Assembly (NCBI GenBank): GCA_009841265.1 | Contig: VXMB01000009.1 | Location: 355,911-419,910 of the forward strand | Direction: 5' to 3' | DNA length: 64,000 nt | Source of the DNA: Gemmatimonadota bacterium | GTDB taxonomy: Bacteria > JAAXHH01 | Shown: piece after piece, positions 59,308 through 64,000 of the stretch | Layout of the letters: the number at the start of each line of letters is the position of its first letter | Numbering within the stretch: position 1 is the first letter of the stretch | Position numbers and translations under genes: made by a program | The notes under the pieces: generated by a model | Told to the model about the DNA's origin: nothing | Database searches by the model: none | What the model saw: the letters and a program-made list of their open reading frames with translations, nothing else

Positions 59308-60192
59308 TCAGATCCCCTCCCTGCGGGGACGTACGATCGATTCGCCGTCGTCCTCGATCAGGGGGCGGTTGTAGATGTACGGGGGTTCCAGGACCGCGCG
59401 CTGGGCTTCGGTGAGCTCATTCGTCCATTCGGGCAGGCGCGTTTCATATACGCCGCCTTCGTAATGCATGTATTTCGGGATGTACCGGTGGAGCACGCAG
59501 CGTCGCTCACCCTTTCCCCTCCACGGCAGCGCGCCGTGGGTCGTGGCCTCGTTGAAGATCACCAGATCGCCGGCTTTCACAGTGACGTGATGGAAGATTT
59601 CCCGGTGGTCCTCGTAGTGGCGGACGTATCCCGGCATGGGGAAATTGGCCTTGTGGCTGCCCGGTATCACGGTCAGCCCGCCGTCATCCGGATCTACATC
59701 GGTCAGGTAAAACTGGCAGACGATCAGTCCGCTCCGCATGCGGCCGTCGTCGTACATGTAGTAGGTGGACCCGGCAAACTTCCCCGTACTGTTGCCGTGG
59801 AAGGGCGTGCCCTGGGCGCCCGGCTTCGAGGTGAGCACGTCGATGTTGTGGTCAAGTTTCCAGCCCCGGCCCATCATGGTATTCAGATAGGGAATCAGCT
59901 TCGGGTGAGCAAGCAGGTCGCGGAAGGGCTGGCACCAGGGCGGGTCCCAGGTCAGCATCCCTTCGTAGTGGACGTACTGCGTGTCGGGGCCCGCCAGCGG
60001 AGTGCCGTCCAGCGCGCCGCCCGGTCCGTGCTCGCCGGTCCGGTCGGGATGAGCGTCCAGGGCGTCGTTCAGCGCCCGCACTTCATCGGAGGAAAGCAGG
60101 CTGCGGACCACGAGAAACCCCTGAAGGTCATAGAGGTATTTCTCGCGCTCGCTCATCACGACGAAGTCTTCCGGGTCGCCGAACATGGCCAT
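59308..60192 (-). CDS. PhyH-like protein lacking the His-x-Asp iron motif (copy 2)
   Basis: A 294-residue paralogue of the downstream gene, with matching blocks EGMLTWDPPWCQPFRDLL, IPYLNTMMGRGWKLDH, VIPGSHKANFPMP, GDLVIFNEATTHGALPW and PKYMHYEGGVYETRLPEW. Its proximal motif is TPFHGNSTGK: His132-Gly-Asn134, again without the expected Asp; the distal His is 219. CAGGAGA precedes the ATG, and a promoter with a TTGACT/TATATT pair lies about 100 bp upstream. It is the first gene of the cluster leading to the ThDP enzyme, M81 and DMT genes. Confidence 0.82.
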   Translation of the reverse strand: MAMFGDPEDFVVMSEREKYLYDLQGFLVVRSLLSSDEVRALNDALDAHPDRTGEHGPGGALDGTPLAGPDTQYVHYEGMLTWDPPWCQPFRDLLAHPKLIPYLNTMMGRGWKLDHNIDVLTSKPGAQGTPFHGNSTGKFAGSTYYMYDDGRMRSGLIVCQFYLTDVDPDDGGLTVIPGSHKANFPMPGYVRHYEDHREIFHHVTVKAGDLVIFNEATTHGALPWRGKGERRCVLHRYIPKYMHYEGGVYETRLPEWTNELTEAQRAVLEPPYIYNRPLIEDDGESIVRPRREGI

Positions 60193-60294
60193 GGCGGTCT
60201 CCTGGCGGCTTGCTCCGCCTCACTGTGTATCCAGTCGCCACGAACGGATACGGCCCGTTCCGGCGTCGGTGGAATACAAAATCACGTGTTCAGG

Positions 60295-60322
60295 AATATA
60301 GAAAACGGAGGAGCGTAGTCAA
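60295..60322 (-). promoter_or_regulatory. Promoter for the PhyH-ThDP-M81 cluster
   Basis: TTGACT (60317-60322, minus strand) and TATATT (60295-60300) are 16 bp apart. Initiation near 60288 gives a leader of about 95 nt. It lies in an unusually AT-rich spacer. Confidence 0.6.
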
Positions 60323-60373
60323 AGGTAACTATACGTTGACCGGACCTGGTTTCTTCCTTCCCATAATTACAGA

Positions 60374-60413
60374 AATTGCCGTTGTCACCACAAGTGCGGC
60401 AACAACGGCAATT
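60374..60413 (-). terminator. Hairpin downstream of the redoxin gene, probable terminator
   Basis: AATTGCCGTTGT (60374-60385) and ACAACGGCAATT (60402-60413) form a perfect 12-bp stem with a 16-base loop, starting 48 bp after the redoxin stop. On the minus strand it is followed by a weak U-containing run (TCTGTAATT). It would separate the redoxin/DsbD unit from the PhyH cluster promoter. Confidence 0.5.
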
Positions 60414-60460
60414 GGATAATTCCGAATTCTACAGGCCGATGGCGCGACCCGCGAATTCCT

Positions 60461-61087
60461 CTAGTACTTCACCGTACAGCCGTAGGCCCGGGTCATCTCG
60501 ACGGGCACTTCATTGCCGGCAAAAACCGCGTCCAGGGCCATGACGACGTAATTGTCGGCCTTGGGTATGTCGGCGATGTTGGCCGAGTTGATGCTGTCGA
60601 TGGCGCCCATGTAGATCAGCGTGCCTTCCGGGTTGATGATGTACATGTGGGGCGTGTGAGTGGCGCCGTACGCCCTGCCGACGTCGCCGTTGCCATCGAG
60701 CAGGTAGGCGTCCACGGTCGACGCGTGCTTCTTCAGGCGCTTGTGGATTTCTTCATTGGAAAACTGGCCCTGCTTGCCTTCGGCCGACGAGTTGACGGCC
60801 AGCCAGACCACGCCCTGCTCGCGGTACTTGTCCTGCAGGCCCTGCATGTTCTTGGCGTCGTAGTGCTTGGCCACGAAGGGACAGTCGTAGTTGATCCACT
60901 CCAGGACCACGTACTTGCCGCTGTAGTCCGAAAGCGTCACGCTGTTGCCGTTCGTGTCCGTCAGCGTGAAATCCGGTGCCGCGTTTCCCACCTTGGCTTC
61001 TCCGGCGGCCATCGGTGTGGAGAAGTTAACCAGCAGGAACGCGGCGGCAACGGCCACCACGGCTGCCGGAATCAAGATCCTCTTCAT
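60461..61087 (-). CDS. Secreted thioredoxin-fold redoxin (AhpC/TSA-like)
   Basis: The 208-residue protein has a signal or anchor (RILIPAAVVAVAAAFLLVNF) and an AhpC/TSA redoxin domain: VGNAAPDFTLTDTNGN, WINYDCPFVAKHYDAKNM with the active Cys69 and no second Cys in a CXXC, and THTPHMYIINPEGTLIYMG with the cis-Pro. A further Cys lies near the C-terminus (TRAYGCTVKY), perhaps a resolving residue. It probably reduces peroxides or disulfides in the periplasm, fed by the DsbD-like protein encoded just upstream (43-bp gap). ATG 61087 is favoured by AAGGAGG six bases before it. Confidence 0.85.
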   Translation of the reverse strand: MKRILIPAAVVAVAAAFLLVNFSTPMAAGEAKVGNAAPDFTLTDTNGNSVTLSDYSGKYVVLEWINYDCPFVAKHYDAKNMQGLQDKYREQGVVWLAVNSSAEGKQGQFSNEEIHKRLKKHASTVDAYLLDGNGDVGRAYGATHTPHMYIINPEGTLIYMGAIDSINSANIADIPKADNYVVMALDAVFAGNEVPVEMTRAYGCTVKY

Positions 61088-61130
61088 GAACATCCTCCTT
61101 GTGAATAGTAACGTCAAACTACTTCAAATT

Positions 61131-63374
61131 CTACCTGATGGCAGCGCTCCCGCTTTCCACCTTCTGCAACGCATCCAGCACCAGGCCGGGTGTGAGCAGT
61201 TCAGGCAGGATCTCCGGTTCGGAATCCGGACCGCCCGTATACAGCACATACAGTGGGACGCTGTTGCGACCGAATTCGGCGAGCGCCTGCGTGATCTCGG
61301 GGTCCCTTGACGTCCAGTCGGCCTGGACCGGGACCACGCCCAGGGTCTCGAACTGCTCCACCACGCGGCTGTCGCTCAGCGCCACGCGCTTGTTGACCTG
61401 GCAGCTCAGGCACCAGGCCGCGGTGAAGTCCACGAAAACCGACTTCCCGGAAGTGCGCAGGTCCCGCACCAACTGCCGGGAGAAGGGTTCCCATTCCAGC
61501 CCCGCGCTGTATGTCGTAGCCGCGGCGGTCCGTTCCGCCTTGGCCGGTGCCGGCACCTGGCTCAGTACGGTTACCATGCTCGCGATGATGATCACCGCGG
61601 CGGCAGCACGGGCAGCTATCCTCGAACGGCTTCCGGCAGCGATGCCTCCCCAGCGGCCGAGAATCCAGCTTCCAAGGGCTACCAGCACCAGCAGGACCAT
61701 CACCAGGGCGACCAGGTTGGGGTCCGTCTGGAGGTTCAGCACCCAGAGCAACCAGACCACGGTGGCCATCATGAGGAAACCCATGAACTGTTTGAAGGAT
61801 TCCATCCACGCGCCGGGTTTCGGCACATACCGCAGGAGGACGGGTACAGATGACAGGGTCAGGTAGGGCAGGGCCATGCCCAGGCCGAGGAACCCGAAGA
61901 TCGCCAGGGACTGGACCGCCGACTGCGTCAGGGCGTATCCCAGGGCAACGCCCATGAACGGCGCGGTGCACGGCGTGGCCACGACCGTGGCCAGGACGCC
62001 GCTCAGGAAGGATCCGCCGAGTCCGCTCCCCGAATCCATCCGCCCGCCGAGCCCGACCAGCGACGTGCCGATCTCGAAGACGCCGAAGAGACTCAGGCCG
62101 AACATGAATATGATGACCGACAGAACGACGATGAAGGCCGGCGACTGGAGCTGGAATCCCCAGCCCAGCTGCTCTCCCCCGGCCCGTAGGGCGATCAGGA
62201 CGGCCGCCAATGCGAGAAAGGAAACCAGGACGCCCGCGGTGAAGACCAGGCCGTGCCTGCGGGCCTTTGCCGGGTCGTCGCCCGCCTGGTGGATGAATCC
62301 GAGCACCTTGATAGACAACACTGGGAGGACGCAGGGCATCAGGTTGAGGATCATGCCGCCGACGAGGGCGAAGAGCAGGGCTTGCCACAGGCCGGATACG
62401 AGATCGCCGGAAACCGCCGTGGCCGCAAGGCCCGATACCACCGATACGTCGCCTGAACCCGCCGGTCCGATTACGGCGACCGCCGCCGGAAGTTCGTCCG
62501 AATAGACGGCACTCACGGCCATGGCACGCTCCGATCCGGGGCCACGCCATCCATCCGCGGACACCAGTACGCCCGTGATCTGCTGCGGCCTGCCCGTGTA
62601 GAAGCCCGACCGGCGCATCGTCAACAGGTACCCAGTCTCCGTCTTCTCCAGTTTCTGGGGAGATATGTAGTCGATCAGGTCTGCATTGTAGGGGTAGAAA
62701 TCGGCGCTGGTAAGGTTACCCGGGAACCATTCGGGCGGCGCGGCGTGCAGCGCCACGGTGGAATCGGAGATGGCGGCCTCGACATGCCATCCGGGGACCG
62801 CGACCGGAAGGTTCTCCCGGGTGCGGGTAAAGAGATCGGTCCATCGATCATCGGCCTGGGGCGCGTCCGGGGAAACGGGCAGCGTCACCTGGTATCCGGA
62901 TTCTCCTGGGAGACAGATGTCCGCGCAGACCAGCCAGGACGCGAAGGCTCCGACGTCGACCGTCCCGCCGGGTGCCAGGTCGGCCGGTGGCGTGATTTCC
63001 ACGAGCAGGAGCGTCTCGCCCTCGTAGCCGTAGCTGGCCAGGATGTCGAGTTCGATCTTCTGGGGATAGGGCCAGTTGATCTCTCCGGCCTGGAATCCAT
63101 CAGGCAGCGTCCAGTGTATCTTCGTGGGCAGACCCGAATCGGCGGGATTGCGCCAGTAGGTGTGCCAGTGCTCGTCCATCTTCATCCTCAGGCCGGCCCA
63201 GAAAGGCTGCCCGGGTTTGATGGACGTTGTCTCCACGACCAGTTCGGTCTCCATGTAATCGGTACGGACCGCCTGACCGTGTACGGACCAGGTGCCGGCA
63301 CCGATGGCGAACAGGATCGCTAGCGACAGTAAGGTGGCGCGCATTGATTTCATGGTGTGTTGAGAAGTCTTCAT
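61131..63374 (-). CDS. DsbD-like thiol:disulfide interchange protein
   Basis: The 747-residue protein moves electrons from cytoplasmic thioredoxin to periplasmic thiol proteins. Order of parts: signal peptide (SLAILFAIGAGTWSVHGQ), N-terminal periplasmic domain to about 300 with VCADICLPGE holding a Cys pair, eight membrane helices with NLMPCVLPVLSIKVLGF and ATVVATPCTAPFMGVALG (the two intramembrane Cys), and a C-terminal thioredoxin domain with DFTAAWCLSCQVNK. All three Cys pairs expected of DsbD/ScsB proteins are present. The start is ambiguous because ATG regions at 63374 and 63353 are a 21-bp-period duplication. The redoxin follows downstream. Confidence 0.93.
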   Translation of the reverse strand: MKTSQHTMKSMRATLLSLAILFAIGAGTWSVHGQAVRTDYMETELVVETTSIKPGQPFWAGLRMKMDEHWHTYWRNPADSGLPTKIHWTLPDGFQAGEINWPYPQKIELDILASYGYEGETLLLVEITPPADLAPGGTVDVGAFASWLVCADICLPGESGYQVTLPVSPDAPQADDRWTDLFTRTRENLPVAVPGWHVEAAISDSTVALHAAPPEWFPGNLTSADFYPYNADLIDYISPQKLEKTETGYLLTMRRSGFYTGRPQQITGVLVSADGWRGPGSERAMAVSAVYSDELPAAVAVIGPAGSGDVSVVSGLAATAVSGDLVSGLWQALLFALVGGMILNLMPCVLPVLSIKVLGFIHQAGDDPAKARRHGLVFTAGVLVSFLALAAVLIALRAGGEQLGWGFQLQSPAFIVVLSVIIFMFGLSLFGVFEIGTSLVGLGGRMDSGSGLGGSFLSGVLATVVATPCTAPFMGVALGYALTQSAVQSLAIFGFLGLGMALPYLTLSSVPVLLRYVPKPGAWMESFKQFMGFLMMATVVWLLWVLNLQTDPNLVALVMVLLVLVALGSWILGRWGGIAAGSRSRIAARAAAAVIIIASMVTVLSQVPAPAKAERTAAATTYSAGLEWEPFSRQLVRDLRTSGKSVFVDFTAAWCLSCQVNKRVALSDSRVVEQFETLGVVPVQADWTSRDPEITQALAEFGRNSVPLYVLYTGGPDSEPEILPELLTPGLVLDALQKVESGSAAIR

Positions 63375-63382
63375 GGTGTGTT
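63349..63382. repeat. Duplication of the DsbD-like start region
   Basis: TTCATGGTGTGTT occurs at 63349-63361 and 63370-63382 (period 21), so two in-frame ATG codons with the same flanks precede the signal peptide. Confidence 0.75.
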
Positions 63383-63497
63383 TCGGTTCGCGCGGACAGA
63401 TGCCGTGCTATCCAGGTTCGTCGATGCCGGCTCTATCGACCATCTCAGCCGGCGAAGGCCGCTCGGGCTTCATGCGGCGGAACAGGTATACAAGCAC

Positions 63498-63527
63498 AAT
63501 ATGGTCCAAGAAACGTCCCGGTGTCAA
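63498..63527 (-). promoter_or_regulatory. Promoter for the DsbD-like/redoxin unit
   Basis: A perfect TTGACA (63522-63527, minus strand) precedes CATATT (63498-63503) by 18 bp. Initiation near 63491 gives a leader of about 117 nt. Confidence 0.45.
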
Positions 63528-63564
63528 GCCGCATCCGGATGTGGGTCCAGCTGTCCGTCCGCAT

Positions 63565-64000
63565 TCACACGCCGAACCAGTAGTTGAACTTGACGATGAA
63601 GATGTTCTCTGATTCCACGCCGAATAGGTTGCCGAAATCCCTGCCGATGTCCAGCGTCCCGTTTTCGTCCCGCTCGCTTCGGGTCTGCTGCCAGACGAGA
63701 AACACCCGGGAACCGGGGCGGTACTCCCAGCGCAGCACCACGTTCATGCGCAGGGACTGGATGTTGAAATCACGGTCCGAGAAATTGATATCGGGCATGC
63801 CGTCCCCGTCGAAGTCGAGGTACCTGTAGCCGTCCGCCGGATCGATGAAGGAACGCGTGCCCTCGTCCAGCACGTCGAAATCGAAACTGCTCGCCCTGAG
63901 CAACTGCTTGTAGTTCAAGTAGTCTCCCGAGGAAAGCAGGGGCTGTGCATACAGTTGCAAAGTCAGGTCGGGCGAAAAGGCCACGTTCAACCGGGTTTCC
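63565..64000 (-). CDS. DUF5916-type outer-membrane protein, C-terminal end only
   Basis: The last 144 codons of a gene whose start is outside the window. The fragment is beta-barrel-like: FSPDLTLQLYAQPLLSSGDY, SLRMNVVLRWEYRPGSRVFLVWQQTRSE, and the final strand IFIVKFNYWFGV ending near the terminus, as in the DUF5916 family (often a CBM9-like domain plus a large barrel) found in FCB bacteria. These proteins are thought to sit in the outer membrane; their ligand is unknown. A calcium-like FDGDGMPDINFSD turn lies in one loop. A 190-bp spacer separates it from the downstream DsbD-like gene. Confidence 0.75.
   Translation of the reverse strand, partial: ETRLNVAFSPDLTLQLYAQPLLSSGDYLNYKQLLRASSFDFDVLDEGTRSFIDPADGYRYLDFDGDGMPDINFSDRDFNIQSLRMNVVLRWEYRPGSRVFLVWQQTRSERDENGTLDIGRDFGNLFGVESENIFIVKFNYWFGV

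Noticed and set aside
58216..60318. 700-codon open frame antisense to the PhyH pair
   Set aside because: The internally repeated protein pattern simply reflects the two paralogues on the opposite strand.

Overview
The window is about 64 kb of high-GC, almost gap-free bacterial DNA with 53 supportable protein genes. The organism is a diderm: it encodes BamA, a Skp/OmpH chaperone, a LolCDE-type lipoprotein exporter and lipid A enzymes LpxD, LpxC and LpxA. Three traits point to the FCB side of the tree, with Latescibacterota or a close uncultured relative my best guess (inference, not proven): the LpxC-FabZ fusion, the DUF5916 outer-membrane protein, and the wealth of phytanoyl-CoA-dioxygenase-like, M81, DUF6785-like and sugar-isomerase-like genes. 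No rRNA, tRNA, CRISPR array, transposase or phage gene was seen. No gene-free stretch exceeds 300 bases. The largest spacers are 35951-36223 (repeats plus a lysS promoter), 60193-60460 (promoter plus hairpin), 1522-1747 (divergent promoter region) and 2564-2783. Layout: 1-9.3 kb holds a LarA-like enzyme, a Tat-exported RraA-like protein, a small beta-barrel-like protein, an LDH2-type dehydrogenase, a large M14 peptidase and two PhyH-type dioxygenases. 9.3-14 kb holds a peptide-binding protein, bioY, a TIM-barrel isomerase-like gene, a Bcp peroxiredoxin and trmB. 14-18.3 kb is a plus-strand run of a PHP phosphatase, fabV, pncB and pyrH. 18.4-28.5 kb is accessory metabolism: GH113-like, old-yellow-enzyme, DUF6785-like, ceramidase-like, enolase-superfamily, SDR, DUF423 and M81 genes. 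28.5-36 kb holds a PlsC-domain protein with a long unknown N-terminus, NfeD plus slipin, RadC, a Gfo/Idh/MocA oxidoreductase and prfB with its programmed frameshift. 36.2-50.5 kb is a long envelope operon-like array: lysS, lolC/E, lolD, mcsA, mcsB, clpC, bamA, skp, lpxD, lpxC-fabZ, lpxA. A protein-arginine-kinase/ClpC quality-control module therefore sits between lipoprotein export and outer-membrane assembly genes. 50.5-64 kb holds an unknown six-hairpin-like protein, an M20 peptidase, a DMT transporter, a minus-strand cluster of M81, a ThDP enzyme and two PhyH paralogues, then a redoxin, a DsbD-like protein and the end of a DUF5916 protein. Two genome-level patterns cut across the annotation. 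First, a family of 9-bp minisatellites (consensus near GACCRGGCK in one orientation) recurs at five loci, in spacers and at protein linkers or tails. Second, short tandem duplications of 8-33 bp repeatedly copy the last bases and stop codon of genes into the following spacer. Sigma-70-like promoters with 16-18 bp spacers and untranslated leaders of roughly 60-120 nt can be recognised before several transcription units.
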